Shown: piece by piece, positions 46,401 through 59,244 of the stretch
How positions within the stretch are numbered: the stretch's first letter is position 1
How the letters are laid out: each line of letters begins with the position of its first letter
DNA from: Callaeas wilsoni
Taxonomy: Eukaryota; Chordata; Aves; Passeriformes; Callaeidae
DNA: 64,000 nucleotides
Direction of reading: 5' to 3'
Assembly: GCA_013398955.1 (NCBI GenBank)
Contig: VWPU01000911.1
Coordinates: 62,001 to 126,000, forward strand
Program-made: the position numbers and the translations under genes
Notes under the pieces: generated by a model
Told to the model about the DNA's origin: nothing
What the model saw: the letters and a program-made list of their open reading frames with translations, nothing else
The model's database searches: none

Positions 46401-49400
46401 TAGTTGACTACTATGAAGCACCAGAGTAAGGGAAGTATATTTCCAGGAAAAGGCATTCAGCAGTTCCTCTTCCTTGCATGTTGCGTGTGTCTGCAGTATT
46501 GCAAGCAACTTCTGAACATTAAGTTCCTTCAGACTCCAGGACCGGACCACACATGGTTCTGTTTTGCACGCTGAAGCCCCAGCAGATACCAGGCTTCTTG
46601 GCTGCTTTCTTTTTGTGATACCTGATCGTGTCAGCTGGAAATGCTACAGAGGAAGTGAAGTGCTTCTCAGAATCTCTGCTTGCAGTTACTTTCTTTAATT
46701 ATTCTCAGTTGCATCGAACAACATCGCTGGGATTTGGCTTATCTAGGAAGTGGCCACTGCATCGAAGTTACCGTTCAGTATTAGTTGCTTTTTCAATATT
46801 GCGAATGAAGCAAAAAGTCTTGCTTTAAGCAATTCAATAAATTAACCTTGTTTTGGTGAGTAAGAAGTTAGCAGCTATTTCTCCATTTTCTTGCCTTCAG
46901 CTTACTGTTTGCATTGTATTTTCTGTTGTATGCACTGTATCTTCTTCTGTGACCTCTTGTGGGAGAAGGGGAGGGAAGGGAAAGAGGGAAGTTTGTGTAA
47001 AAGCTGTCCTCAGGGTATTTAATTGGCATTGAAAGTTGTGAGGTATTGCTGCTTAATTACGTGTTTCTGGAGCAACAGATGCAACTTTTATATATGGAGA
47101 AAAATGCAACAAATGTGCATCTTAATGAAGATTAGAAATCTCTTTGGAAGCAGGCAGAGGAAAGGTGGCAAGTATAATGTAAGAAATGGAGACTCTGGAT
47201 TCCACTGAGTGAGCCTAAATGAATATATGAGCAGAGATGCAAGAATTAACTCCATTTTCTAGTTCAGTGGAGATATTTTCAGAATTTTATGTTGGAAGGT
47301 GGCTTACAGAATCTGAAAGCATGACTGACTGAACAGCCTAAGGCATCTAAAATGCAGGGGAAAAAAGTCTAAATGGATGATGTTGGGAAGACCTAAAATT
47401 AACAAGGCAGTGTTTCCCTCTCTCTTAGCCTAGCTGCTGTATTCCTTACCACACATCCGCATTTCTTCCGGAGTTACCGCCATTGAAAGTAGAATAGAAT
47501 AGCTGAGCAGGCATCAAACTGGACTTCTCATGTCTTCTCTGCTTAGCCTAAATACACTGTTTTTCTGATTTACAGAGATTTTTGCAGTTCCACAAGTTCA
47601 GTAGCTTGTAGTGCCAAAAATTAGCAGCATATTCTCTGCTCCAGTGAAAGTTAAGACTTCCAGTTTGGAAAATACTGGGATAACTGGAAGTACTGAAAAA
47701 GTAGGTTGTCACACAGAAGATCAGGAAGAAAAATACATAAGTAGAGCATATAGATTTCTTAGCGTATTTATAATTCTTAATGTTGGATTACGTACAGTAT
47801 TGGGCAGTCTAGGGCATAGCCTAAGAGGGATGAGAAGTATAAAGCAGATGGAAGAGAACAAAAACTGAGGCTATTATTTTTCTTTGTTTATTCTCTAGGA
47901 TCATGGTTCCTTCTAGTGGAAAGGGCTGTGATCATATCATTGATGAGCTTACTTGTTGTTTTGTGTGCAGCTCAGTTAAGTGTTATTGGTAAGTATTGAC
48001 TCTTTAATTCCTTTCAGTTACTAATTTGTCCTGAAATCACTTCCATGCATAAAGGCATCTATGTAAAATGCAAGGTGATGCTCACGTCTGAAAGATGTGT
48101 GGGAATTGATCCAGATAATACACAGAGACGTGGTGTGTGTGAAGCTTTTCTTCACTGTTGATTCACCATAACATAATTGAAAAATTAAAAAATGTTTCAT
48201 TATATGGCCATAAAATCAATATGAGAGAAGGATGGTGTGCTCTCTTCTTAATGTAAAAGTTTTCATTAGTATTTTAGCACTGGCTGAGTTATAATTTAAC
48301 ACTGACATAGGTGATTTTGTTAAATGATTTTAGAGGCAATACATTAATTCACCAGTGTCAGACATCCTTAGATGTTCTTTATACACTGTTGTCCAACATC
48401 TGTGCAATGCAGACTGTGTTTTATGTCCTGGTCTTTTAGGTGCAGTTTCTTACGTCAGTCTTTGAGGTTTCTCAGCATTTTTCAATTTGTAGACTTCTAA
48501 AAAATAAATTAAAGAAAGAAACATTTCAGCTAAGAGTCAAGTCTATAAGAAATAGAAAGTAATTGCACTCAGAGTGATTTGTAATAATCACATACATATT
48601 CAGCTATCTATACATAACTTCCTTTATTACTTTTTCATGACTATCTGGAAGTGTTATGTGACTCTTCAAAGGTCCATCCATGGTCCAAGGTGAAAAACTA
48701 ATACATACTTTTAAAAATTATTTTATCTCTGTATTGTTATATTCCTGATTTTCATATTTTATAATGGTATAAAAACCTCTGATCTGTTCAGGACTTGTCA
48801 TTGCCCTGCATTCATAGCAGAAGTTCAACATTTTTAGGAAGGTAATAATTTCATGGAGAAGCACTGTCATTTTATAAGAGTAATTTCAGTGTGCTTAGAT
48901 GTTTTTGGACCTGGGCAATTCATTGAAAGGTCTTGGCCTCTGTGGAGAAAAGAGGTGTGCTATCTCTAACTTAATAAATATGGGTGTACTTACTGTTTGT
49001 TGGGATTTTTTTGTTTGTGTTGGTGCATTTTTTTCCCTTTAATTTGTACTCTTTTAGATAACCTGGGAATCTACCAGTGGTACTCTATACCTTTAAATAG
49101 GTTGTTAAATTGGGAATGATTTTTCTGTGTAAAATTTGGGAATGTATGTTTTCTTGGTTTTGTGGGTTGGGGGTGTTGTGTTCGTTTGTTTGAGGTGGGG
49201 TTTTTGGGACTTTGGTTTACAGGATTGGCTTTTAGGATTTAAGTTCCTTTGGGGACAGAGATGATGTGATGTGTCTGAGCTCACACTGTCATGAGGAAGA
49301 GAATGAAACCTGGAATTTCTAAATCCCTATCTGACACTCACCTGAGTAACAAATTCACTGTGGCGTTTGAGTGTCAGCAGTGCATCTACCCGAATTAACC

Positions 49401-52400
49401 TGGACCAGGTCCCAAAGTTACTCTGATAACATATCAGCTGAATTGTATGGAAGGAGAAAGTAAGAGTTTGACTAGAACACTGATGCCAGGTGTCATTTTT
49501 CTGAGTAAGCCATATTAACCTTATCAAACAATGAAAACAAATTAAATCTTGGGAGTGTATATAGTTTTAATTTTTACAAATTTGAATTTCTTTATTTAGG
49601 AACAGTCCGGATCATAAATCTGTATATTTTAGTGAGAGAATCTGTATGTCTGATTGTTTGCCTCTCTGTCTCTTTAAGGACTAAAATATGAAATTGAATC
49701 TCAGAGGAAAGTGTGCATTATTGTAGCACTTGTAATCTTTGCAGTTGTAGCTGGTGTAGGCGCTGCTCTTTTTGTCCAAGGTAAGTGATTAAAATTGCTC
49801 TCTTAATTTAAGGAATGAGAGTGGAAAAGAATATCTTCCATTCTGTAGTATGGAAGTTAGTACCACCTATTAATTGCCATCTACTAATTTTTAAATTAAA
49901 AAACTATACAGACTACAGCAGAAGCAGCATTGGGGTTGTCAGGCCCTCAAATGATCATGGGATGATACAGACTCCAAATTTATGTGTGTTTTCTATCCTC
50001 CTGCCTTGGGTGGTGAATATTAGGGACTAGAGAGTGACTTCTCGTGCTTCAGTGGGATTTCTTCCTGAACCCAAGAAATTTAGTGATGCCAATGATTTAC
50101 GTTTGTTGCTTTGTGCTTTAATCCAATTAACAATTTTGGTTTTACTGATTCCCACATAAATATTTGCAGATGGCTATACTGTACAGAATCAGGCTGGTCT
50201 TGGCCTAACTGTAATCCCTGCTGTGATTTTGGTACCACTTCAGTACGTCATGTTTGGAATTGGTGAGTATTTCTTTACTCACTAACATATGGATAGTAAA
50301 AAACTGAGCTCCTCCCATAATCTACAAAATATTCTCATTTGTATAAACGGGTGCTACAATAGCATCCTGGGTTCATCACATTTATAGTATCTGGAAATAA
50401 AATGTTTAGCCTGTGTTTGTTGCTCCACAGAAGAGTCACCTGCTTGAACAGTGAGATTTAGGGTAGCACGTCTGAGTGATTTCTGCTCTCCCTTCCTGGG
50501 TTTAGGGACTGGGTTGAATAACTAGCTCTGAGAATGTGTGTTCCATTTTTTTTTCCTTGTGGTTTGTTTATAATGTTATTTATATATACATAATTTTATG
50601 TGTGTGTATACATACAAGAACCTTGACTTGCAGTGACTTGTGCGTTTTGTTATCATGCTGACTGGCTGAGCTTAGAATTTAGGAGAATCTGCTTTCTAGC
50701 TTTATGCAATTATCTGTCTTTTATGTCTCTGTAGTTAAATTTTATAATTTTGTTCCTTTTTTCCACAGTTTTTGACAGTCTACCGCAGGCAACATTGGCT
50801 CTGATAGGTTTGAAACTTCTTGGTTTTATAATTGCCGTGGTTGGTTTTGCACTGTGTGTCCCAGGTAAGCAGTTCGTCTTCTGTGAAAGTGTGCTTTTTA
50901 CTCTTGTCTATGCCTGTTTGTTTATTTCTAACACTAAAACTTTGTGTTCACTACCTGGAGTCTTAGCTAGTAACTTCTGTAAATGTAGTTTAGGACTACT
51001 GTGCTAATGCTTTTTTATCTGGTGAAAGAATAGCCCAAAGGCAGTATTACATACATCAGTTTCATTACTGCAATCTGTGAGCAGCTGCTTTAGGACAAAA
51101 AAAAAGTTAATTGTTTTAATTTTGCATTGATTTTGGGTGACTATTACTGTTATTCTTACTGAAGCCTAGGGTATTCAGAAATTAAATAATAATAATTTTC
51201 TCATGTTCAGTGATCAAATCAGAAATTCCTTGCTAATCTCTGCTTGTATGCAGCTGAGCCCATGAATATTTCAAAGAATACCATAAAAACACATTAAGAA
51301 GGTAAATGTAGAAACAGGAATCTTGGAAGTGTTCTCGGGCTGTTGTAAGTGTGGTTGTGGCTGACACTCTGTTTCATCACTGAAAAACTGCCACTGTGGT
51401 AAAGGAGCACCAGCTAACCACCACACACAGTGATGTCCCTTATCCCTGCCCCTGGCCTGCCTTTGTCCCCTCCCTGCCTTCCCCTGCGCCACCGGAGAAC
51501 CCCACAGCAGAGAAGAGGGTCAATTTAGGACTAATTGTCCTTTGCAGTAAATTTAGTAGGAGAATACATACTTATGTTCCTTTTAGGCACTTTGTGCTCC
51601 TGATGTATTGTTTTGTACAGATACTCTTCATTTTAGTCATTGATTTTGTTGGAGATTTAAGATTTATTTCTCCTTGAAGTGGTTTTTAAAGGTTTGTCTA
51701 ATCTGGGTGAAATGATAGCCCTTTCAGTGGAGTCGTGATTTGAGTTTTATGCTTATTGTTTAGTATTAACAGAAGTATTTGTAGGTTCTGTAAGTTATAA
51801 CAGTAAAATAAACTGATGAGAGATTTCTGTTAAAGCATTAATACAAGAATTTTTTTGAGCATTTTTTTATAATGCTTGTAAATGAAAAGTGTCCCTAGTT
51901 TTTCAGGGTGTTCTTCTCCCAGGTCATACATGGCAGGTGTTACCTGTATCTCTGGGAGTTCAGCTCAGTGACCCTGATGTGTCAGAAGAAACAGCTCCTC
52001 CTGGGCTGAGCTGACAAACAGTTGTAGTAACAAGAACAGTGTTGTATTCTGTCATCTAACACAGTTACAGTTCAGAACAGTTGGGATTGAAGGTGTAAGT
52101 TCAAACTTAAAATACAGTTAATGAAAGGACGTTATCAATTGCAGTGAATGACAGCGGAGTACCTAAACTAGTAGAATAGTTCAGCTAAGCAGGGGAGATC
52201 AGTAAATGTCTCCGTATCATTAAAGAATGTATACAAAAACAGAAAGATACAGGAGTAGTTCTGGGATAGCTTTGAAAGTGAAATTAATCATGGCGATCTT
52301 TATCAGGTTTATTTATTTTACTAATCAGTTATATCTGAAAATAAGAGTTTGTGCTTTTTTTGTGTCAGTTGATGCAGTTCTTTTATTGTGTTTTTCCCAG

Positions 52401-55400
52401 CCTGTCCTCCATTACATGGGTCTGTTCTGATTGCTGGCTTAGCTATTATGGCTATTGCAAGTTTGCTTAGTCTGGCTTACGTGTTTATTATGGGTAAGTA
52501 GCACCTAATATTCTGCATTATTTTCCTTTCAAGTAGGCATAATTTATTTGAGCACAAGATGTGATTTCACAGTTACAGACAACGTTTCAGTAATTTTTAA
52601 AACTACGTATGTGTTGGCTTTGTTTCATAGAGTGTGTGGGGAATCTTGAGTTAGGAAACTCACAGTTTATCATCATGAACTGTTTCGAAATCAACATAGT
52701 CAGGTTTCTTAAGTAAGAGTGATTCAGTTGTAGGAGGAATGTTGCTGTTCAAGTTCTGCATTTACAGAGTTGGCCAGCTGAATCTTAGAATGAAGAGAGC
52801 AAAAGGGTGTCAGGGATTCTGTAGGGTGGGTTGTGGGATGGTGGTGACAAAAGCTTATCAAAACATGGATTTAAAGAAGCAAAATCTGCCTACTGATCTG
52901 CACTGGTTAGAGGTAGGTTAAAAGAAGAGCAGTTTGAATGCACACCTTTCATTTTAGTGAATCCTGGTTTTATTCCTGCTTAATTTTAAAACCCAGGAGA
53001 AAAGAAAAGCAAGACTTTGTTTCAGAAACTGATCTGTTCATCAGATCTCAAAAAGATGAGGGATTTAAAAATGTGCTAAATAAGCAAAACCCAGCAATGC
53101 CGTGTGATTGGAATGCTGGCACACCACAACATAACATTGTGTGGACTCTACAGCTGGGGTCAGAGGGACATTTGTTTCAAGCTGTGCATGGAGGCTCTTC
53201 AGACACCTTGTTGTCCACCTGTGGACACGGGACTGTGCAAATGAGGATACGTTGCTGCCAGACTCAAGCTGCTGAAGTGCTTACAGTGAGTGCAGTCACA
53301 AGTCTGCACTGAACCGTGTGGTCTCCCAGGTTTAATGTGTGCACACCGGATGTGGGCATGGCCAGAAATAACGGACCCTGAGACAGGGAGAATTTCCAGT
53401 AGAGAAGAAATTAAGGCAGAATGCCTAATATTTGATATCCAAGATAAATGAAGATGAGTCAAAAATATGGCAGATGTGAATCAAGCCTTTTAATAACAAC
53501 AATAAATTTATTTTTTATTGACTTGGGTTCACTTTTATATACTTGTATAGTATTGACTTAAATGCTTTGTGCTCATGGTCTGTGTAAATGTTGCATTTCT
53601 GGTGTGATTGTGCTGGCTGAAGAAGTCAAATGTGACTGTTGGGGTAGATTCTAGCATGCCAAAATAAGCACAATGAATAGTGAGTAGCCTAATTCACCTT
53701 TAGAGGGGAGTTCATGAGTGAGGCAATTCACACGTTGTACGTGATAAAATTATTTGGTTCCTAAGCAGAAGAGTGCTTAGAGGCTCTAAGAATTTCCAGA
53801 TTGTAGAATTAAGTACCTTAGGATAGGGGAAGATTCAATTATGTGTGTTACTACTCTGTTGCAAATTTTATCAGTAGACAATACCTTTTCCAAGGTAACA
53901 AGTGACAAGATGAGAGGAAATGACCTCAAGTTGTGCTGGGAGAGATTTAGATTGGGTATTAGGAAAAATTTCTTCTCTGAAAGGGTGGTCAAGCATTGAA
54001 ACAGGCTGCCCAGGACATGGTGAAATCACGATCACTGGAAGTAATGTTTAGGTGTGGCACCTGGGGACGTGGTTTAGTGGTGGTGGTGGTGCTTGGGTTG
54101 GGCTTGCTGGTTGGTTGGGCTCGATGTTTTTGGAGGTCTTCTCCAACCTTAACAATTCTGTGGTTCTGTGTTTTTATTTGCTCGATTGTGACATTTATTC
54201 ATCTGCTTGGTCACTTTTTTGTAATTATTTTAGGTTCCAGAATGAAAGATCATCCTCGTCCGGGGGTAAGCTTAAAATTAATAAATTTGGGGTGACTAGA
54301 TGGCTCAGGGGATTGTAGTGAGATACTGAACCTTTCTTCACTAGTTCGAATTCAGACCAGGTTGGTAGCAAGCAACAGTTCTGGCTGTGTAACAGATGTC
54401 TAATGTTGAGTGAGTTGGTGGTCTCCATTGTCCCTATTGAGTGTGTCTGTAGTACTGTAATTGCCACCCTGGCCTAGGGCTACTCCGACTGTCGTGCCCA
54501 AATGGAGTTTCCATTGCTGTCACTGAAAGGTGGTGGAAGTTTGGCATTCTTTTACAATGCACTCTTCCACCTGACTATTTAAAAGGCATATTTCTCACCT
54601 TATTAAAAAACTGTTTCATTAATGTGAGTGCAAAACATCCAGGTGGCCTGTAAGAAAGACTTAAAAGATTTTTTTCCTGTGGTCTTGTACACCAGAACCC
54701 TTTGGTATTCTCTTCAGTTCCTGGCTATACAGATGGCATAGCCTTGCCCTTTTTTCCGATTTTCCTATAATGCCCCCTAATTTGATGAGACCTTCTGGAA
54801 AGACAGTGCCTGTCTTTAGGTAACACAGAACAAATTGAAAAATACCTTAGTTTTTTTTAAGAAGGTTTTTCAGTTGGTAGTTTTGAATTGTAGGATAATA
54901 ATTTCCAAAGCAGTAATTTTCAGACTTACTCAGTGCTTTTGAGTGATCCATGAATGTGAACTGGCTGATTTTTGGTGTTTCCCAGACGCAAGGAAGGAGG
55001 CACAGCTGTAGAATACCAGTAAAACTTCCTTGTAGCAGGGGGATCTGGCAAACGCTAGCTCATCCCACCTCTTGGATGCCAGCCATCATTTGAGACACAT
55101 TTTCAGGTCTCCAGTCTAGAGCCTGAGACCCAGCTGTTGAAGGAAGATGGTTTCTAACAGTGAGAGCTGACTGCAGTTAGGACAAGAGATTTTTAGGTTT
55201 TTATTTCCTTTGCTTTTGCTCATCCATTTTCATTTTAAGGAAGAGTATTTCAGAGGATTGGTCTTTCTTTATGGTAGGAATATAAGTGCACAGAGTTTTA
55301 AAAAAATAGAAGAAAAAGAGGTTAGAGATAATTATGTTATAAAAGTGAGCTGAGAAGTGAATTGAAGATATACTTCATTCAAAATGAAATCTTGCTTTTA

Positions 55401-57282
55401 TCTGACATCCTTGTGCTTACTTGTAGAATGGAAGTAAACAGGGCAAGAGGAGGGTGGTTTTTTTCCTTAACTTGGTTTTGGTTGTAAATAAACTTTGAAC
55501 TAGAAACCAGCATGTAAAATAGCATCTTTTGATGAGAACTCTGTTCTCTTTCTGAGCTGCTCTCCTCACAAGGTGGTCTTCCATGGCAGTGGGGATTTGA
55601 GAAATAAATAGCTGCAGCAACACAGGAATGAACATCATGTTACTCTCTGAATTGGGGACAGGAATGAAATCAAAAGAAGTTTTTAAAACTTAGAGGTCAT
55701 TGGAAACCTCAGCAAGTACAAATACGGTTTTTGCAGCTGCAGATAGCCGAGGGCTAGATACAGAGGAATTCAAGTGATGTAATTTGTGTCCACGAACTTA
55801 GGGCTGCTAGGGAAAGACCTGGTGGAAATCAGAGTGTGTTAACATGCTGCTTGTTTCCGTCAAGGGCTGTTCAGCCTATATTGCTGTGCTTTGAGGCAGT
55901 AAATAGGTGTGAAGTAATTTTAAGAGTACACTTTGATTCTGTGTCATCTGAAGACTATGGAAAACTTAATATTGGTGAAGGGCATCATTTTGACAATGGG
56001 GCACACTTTAAAAATGATTCTTGAGATTTTCCTGAGTCGGAGGGGGAAAAGGTGTATATTTCAAAATCTGCCATCTTAACCAAGTACTGATTTTTTTTTT
56101 TTTTGCATTTCTGTAGATTGCATGTGTTGTTTCTGATGAGTGTCTACCAGACTAAATGCACAACTGTCATGTATTTCTTTTTGAGGAGATTCCACTTGAT
56201 TTGCTTGGCTACTAATTTTCTTTTCTTTTTTAGTCCTGCTGCTTTGTTACTAACCATTGATCAAATGACAGAAATAATCAGTTAGTTTAGCTTAAAAGTA
56301 GTATCTGCATGGCTTCCGCTGCCACCTAGGGGTATTTCATCTGGGTAAACATCACAGTAAGGGAAAACAACCTGGAGAATTGCAGCTATTGACTTACACG
56401 ATTTTTTTTTCAGACTTTTAGTCATTAATTTGATTAACATTAAGCTTTCTTCATTTTTGTAGAATCACTACTTACTGTATATGTCAATTAGAGTAATTTA
56501 ACTGTGGCCAGCCAGAAGTAAACATGAAGGCTTTTTATACATATATATATTTTTAAATGTTTTGCAGAAAGCTGTAGAAGAACCACTAAATGGTAGGTGA
56601 TATTCAAGGTTTATCTTCTAATTAAGGGATTAATTATAGATAAAGATGGTTCTAATTCCCAATACCACAGCACTAAGATGGCAGATCACTGTGGCAACGT
56701 GTGTGGCTCTGAGAGTCAGTAAGAGTTTGATTTCTCAATGAAATTTTGCCTTCAGCTCCAGCCTCCCTGTTTTATGCCACTGTGCTTGCTAGCCAGAGGC
56801 ATTGTTTGACTGTTTTAGGACAAATCTAATACCTCATGATACTATGTCCACCCTCTTTGCTTTGCAAAATGTACAGCTTTTAAGGGAGAAAGTGGGACTG
56901 GTCTTGAAAATTGATGTTAGTTCTTCATAAAGATTTATTTAGGTGAAATACTTAGTGATCACAGCAAAATTTTCCTTGCCACTCTATTCTTTTCATATTT
57001 CCTTGGGTTGGGAAAACTCTCTCATGGTGTTGGGAAACTCTGATAGCACTTAAGGTGAGGGTAATTTACAGTGAAAAAGGGATGACTTTGAATTTTTTTT
57101 TTTTGCTATTATGTTCACTAATTGGCATGCTGAGTAGAAGCAAGTTCTAACCTGAATTTTAGAATTAACCTCAATTTTAGAATTAACCTGAATATTAACT
57201 ATGAAGCATTTCTTTCTGTTTCACTCATTACTAATCCATTTTTTTGACTTTTAAAGATGCAAAAGGAGTGATGTTAGAATGA
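40372..57282 (+). CDS. CD47: CD47 leukocyte surface antigen (integrin-associated protein), 10 coding exons
   Basis: Five-pass membrane protein with one N-terminal IgV domain. It binds SIRP-alpha on phagocytes to inhibit engulfment, binds thrombospondin, and modulates integrins. Ten exons join into 317 codons (human 323). Residues 1-18 are a signal peptide ([18 protein letters not shown]) and mature Gln19 is conserved. The IgV domain (19-130) has Cys33, Cys41 and Cys113, with sequons at Asn34, Asn110 and Asn130. Five hydrophobic segments follow, carried by the five roughly 90-bp exons 3-7, each phase 1. Cys257/Cys261 ([12 protein letters not shown]) lie in the loop that in human disulfide-bonds Cys33 to the membrane domain. 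The tail ends [16 protein letters not shown], keeping the human KAVEEPLN motif. The stop TGA (57280-57282) lies 2 bases before a donor, so the 3' UTR is on a further exon. Confidence 0.98.
40889..40904. repeat. (AC)8 microsatellite in CD47 intron 1
   Basis: Eight AC units, preceded by imperfect ACACACGCAT. Confidence 0.9.
43962..44312 (+). CDS. CD47: CD47 exon 2: IgV domain
   Basis: 351 bp after TTTCTTTATAG, phase 1 to 1 (residues 16-132 plus a base). Motifs are [28 protein letters not shown] and [14 protein letters not shown]. Donor GTGAGT. Confidence 0.98.
46165..46318. repeat. Long polypyrimidine tract in CD47 intron 2
   Basis: About 150 bp almost entirely C/T on the plus strand, with few interruptions (CATCATC, GCTGC, GTG), between CCCCATTTTTTCTTC and CACTCTTGTTGCC. 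Confidence 0.85.
47899..47988 (+). CDS. CD47: CD47 exon 3: first membrane segment
   Basis: 90 bp after TTATTCTCTAG. Starts [14 protein letters not shown], continues into hydrophobic [16 protein letters not shown]. Donor GTAAGT, phase 1 to 1. Confidence 0.96.
49679..49780 (+). CDS. CD47: CD47 exon 4: second membrane segment
   Basis: 102 bp after GTCTCTTTAAG. Encodes [13 protein letters not shown] then [20 protein letters not shown]. Donor G|GTAAGT. Confidence 0.96.
50170..50262 (+). CDS. CD47: CD47 exon 5: third membrane segment
   Basis: 93 bp after AATATTTGCAG. Encodes [20 protein letters not shown] and [11 protein letters not shown]. Donor GTGAGT. Confidence 0.96.
50769..50864 (+). CDS. 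CD47: CD47 exon 6: fourth membrane segment
   Basis: 96 bp after TTTTTCCACAG. Encodes [20 protein letters not shown] then [12 protein letters not shown], including Cys257. Donor GTAAGC. Confidence 0.96.
52401..52493 (+). CDS. CD47: CD47 exon 7: fifth membrane segment
   Basis: 93 bp after GTTTTTCCCAG. Encodes [20 protein letters not shown] then [11 protein letters not shown], including Cys261. Donor G|GTAAGT. Confidence 0.97.
53887..54171 (+). mobile_element. CR1 non-LTR retrotransposon fragment next to CD47 exon 8
   Basis: Plus-oriented CR1 3' part. It runs from the degenerate coding section (ACAAGATGAGAGGAAATGAC; AAACAGGCTGCCCAGGACAT) to the tail GAGGTCTTCTCCAACCTTAA then CAATTCTGTGGTTCTG. 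An imperfect GGT/GGTT run lies inside at about 54070-54118. Confidence 0.93.
54234..54265 (+). CDS. CD47: CD47 exon 8: cytoplasmic-tail cassette
   Basis: 32 bp after AATTATTTTAG. Encodes [11 protein letters not shown], phase 1 in and phase 0 out (GTAAGC donor). A CR1 copy ends about 60 bp upstream. Confidence 0.92.
56568..56592 (+). CDS. CD47: CD47 exon 9: cytoplasmic-tail cassette
   Basis: 25 bp after ATGTTTTGCAG. Encodes KAVEEPLN, identical to the human tail motif; donor G|GTAGGT, phase 1. Confidence 0.95.
57148..57199. repeat. 18-bp tandem repeat, about 2.8 copies, before CD47 exon 10
   Basis: TAACCTGAATTTTAGAAT is repeated at 57148, 57166 (one mismatch) and 57184 (partial), ending about 55 bp before exon 10. 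Confidence 0.85.
57257..57282 (+). CDS. CD47: CD47 exon 10: C-terminus and stop
   Basis: After GACTTTTAAAG. Encodes DAKGVMLE and TGA; the exon continues two bases to a GTAAGT donor at 57285. This parallels the human tail, which ends in a similar short exon before a UTR exon. Confidence 0.9.
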
Positions 57283-57284
57283 TG

Positions 57285-59244
57285 GTAAGTCTAACAGATA
57301 CTTATTTTAATGGCTAAGTATTTGAGGGTTTTGATGTTTAGAGTTACCCAATAACAGCTAATTCAATGAAACTTGGAGGACAGGTTTCAGGGCAAGTGCT
57401 GTTCTTATTCAAATTATATTTAATTGAACAGAAGGAGTATGTGTATCCTATATCAAACATAGGGGAAGAATGTGTATTCCTAAACAGTGAAGAGGATGAG
57501 TCAGTGAGAGAACTGTGCAAGAGTAGGTTTCTGATCAAATGTGAAAAGTCAAATAGCCTTATGTTTCCTTTATTGTCATGTGGTATTTAAGATGCATGGA
57601 ACATTTCCTTGGTTCTTCTGTTTGGGGTTTTTTTGGGTGTTATTGTTGTTGATATAACTAAGCTTTCTGTATGCATTTAATTGGTGATCTCCAATGGAAA
57701 TTCACAGGAAAGTGGTCTAAAAGTAACTTTCTCTCCCTCTTCCCCTCTTTAGGTGTTACTTGAATTCTCTGGGTTTTGTTAGATTGTATTCCAATCAGAT
57801 GTCACTCAGTTTATTATTTTTCAGATTGCTCTCATTGAAGAGCTTATATTTTAGGCTAGATGATAAGGTTTGAAAATGAAAACAGTATTATTGAGTCTTT
57901 CCTATTCAGCAGCTGTACTTTTCATGGGAATAGGATAAAAAAGCACTTGTTGATGCTATTGACACTTATGTTTCTTCCTGCATACTGAGCAAGCTTGTCA
58001 TGAGGTGTCACTAAACCTGTAGTCCAGTACTCCTGCATTCAATTACAACATTTTGCTACTTGGGATAAAGAGTAAGGCTACTCCAAATCTGTTAGCTTGC
58101 TTGAAATATTTTTATGTCATGCCATTTCTAGGAGGCATGAATTGACAATGTGCAAATAAATGAGGTACTAGTTAGCTCTAATTGGAAAGTATGAGTTAGT
58201 TTTAAAAACAGGCTTCCTTACAAATACCATGTGCTGTTTGGTTTGTGTTACTTATGACTACTACATTTGGTTCATCCAAATATCCCATATAATTATTTTC
58301 TAAACCAACAGGAGTACAAGCACTTCTGCAGTACAAAGGACAAGTGCATTGGTGTCTCATAAACACATTGATAAATGTGTACCACTCAGTATAATCTGAG
58401 CTGGATGGAGTGGAAGGCAGGGCCTGCTCCAGAACTGGCTACTGCTTGTTCTTCACAGAGTTGTTTGAGACCAGAAAACAAAAATATATTTGCCAGTCCA
58501 TTGCATTCAGAGCAGACCAGAAGGGAGATCAGAATGGGCTCGCTGCAGTTACCTCATACTGCTGAAAAACAAGGCAGAGTTTTGCTTGGAAATCCAATTT
58601 TAAATAAGTTGCCTGTTTTTTCTCGGGTCTCATTAAGGTTGTGAAAACCTACCTTCTAGTGCTGAGGTAGAGCTTCCAAAGGCACAGAAATTGTCAATTA
58701 CCCATTTAATTTTAGGGTAGAGCTAGAAGTCTGTCTGCTTTTTCTGCTCTGATATATGGCTCCTAACCAGTGACAGAAGGTTTTACAGATGGAAGGCAAG
58801 TGCTCTGACTCACACGCTGGAGGCAGTAACCTTTTGAGCTCTACCTGCTTCTACCTTATCCTTCCCTGGAAAATTGACACACAAACTGAAGCAGGGATGA
58901 ATCAGATGCTGAAGCTGACTAGCTTACAAAATATCATGTGAAAGTAAACTAGCATTAGTATATATATGGACAGGGTGGGTCAGACAGCTGAGCCTGTGAG
59001 CCCCTTCAGCTTATTCAAATTCATGAGTGAGAGCTCCAAGACAGTGTCCACCTTTCTCTTGTGGAGAGGCTGAAGCATCACTTGCTGTTAGTAACACCTT
59101 TTTCCACTATTCAAGTGCTAAATGTGCTTTCAGTTTTGAAATTAAAAGAAAATAAATTCTGTAAGCTGTTACTTGCATAGGCAGCACAAAACACTGCTGT
59201 TCTTCCCAAACAATATTTCTTTTTCTTTCTTTTTAAATTCCCAG
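57285..59244 (+). other. CD47 last intron (3' UTR intron)
   Basis: Starts with the GTAAGT donor right after the CD47 stop and ends at a strong acceptor (long CTTT-rich tract then AAATTCCCAG) at 59244. No repeats recognised. Confidence 0.65.

Larger units (their letters stand above)
40418..57256 (+). other. CD47 coding introns
   Basis: Introns are 40418-43961, 44313-47898, 47989-49678, 49781-50169, 50263-50768, 50865-52400, 52494-54233, 54266-56567 and 56593-57256. They hold an AC microsatellite (40889), a pyrimidine tract (46165-46318), a CR1 copy (53887-54171) and an 18-bp tandem repeat (57148-57199). No nested gene was seen. Confidence 0.8.

Noticed and set aside
47485..47505. AGAATAGAATAG motif resembling a CR1 tail end
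   Set aside because: Only about 12 bp match and the adjoining CR1 sequence is absent; too short to call.
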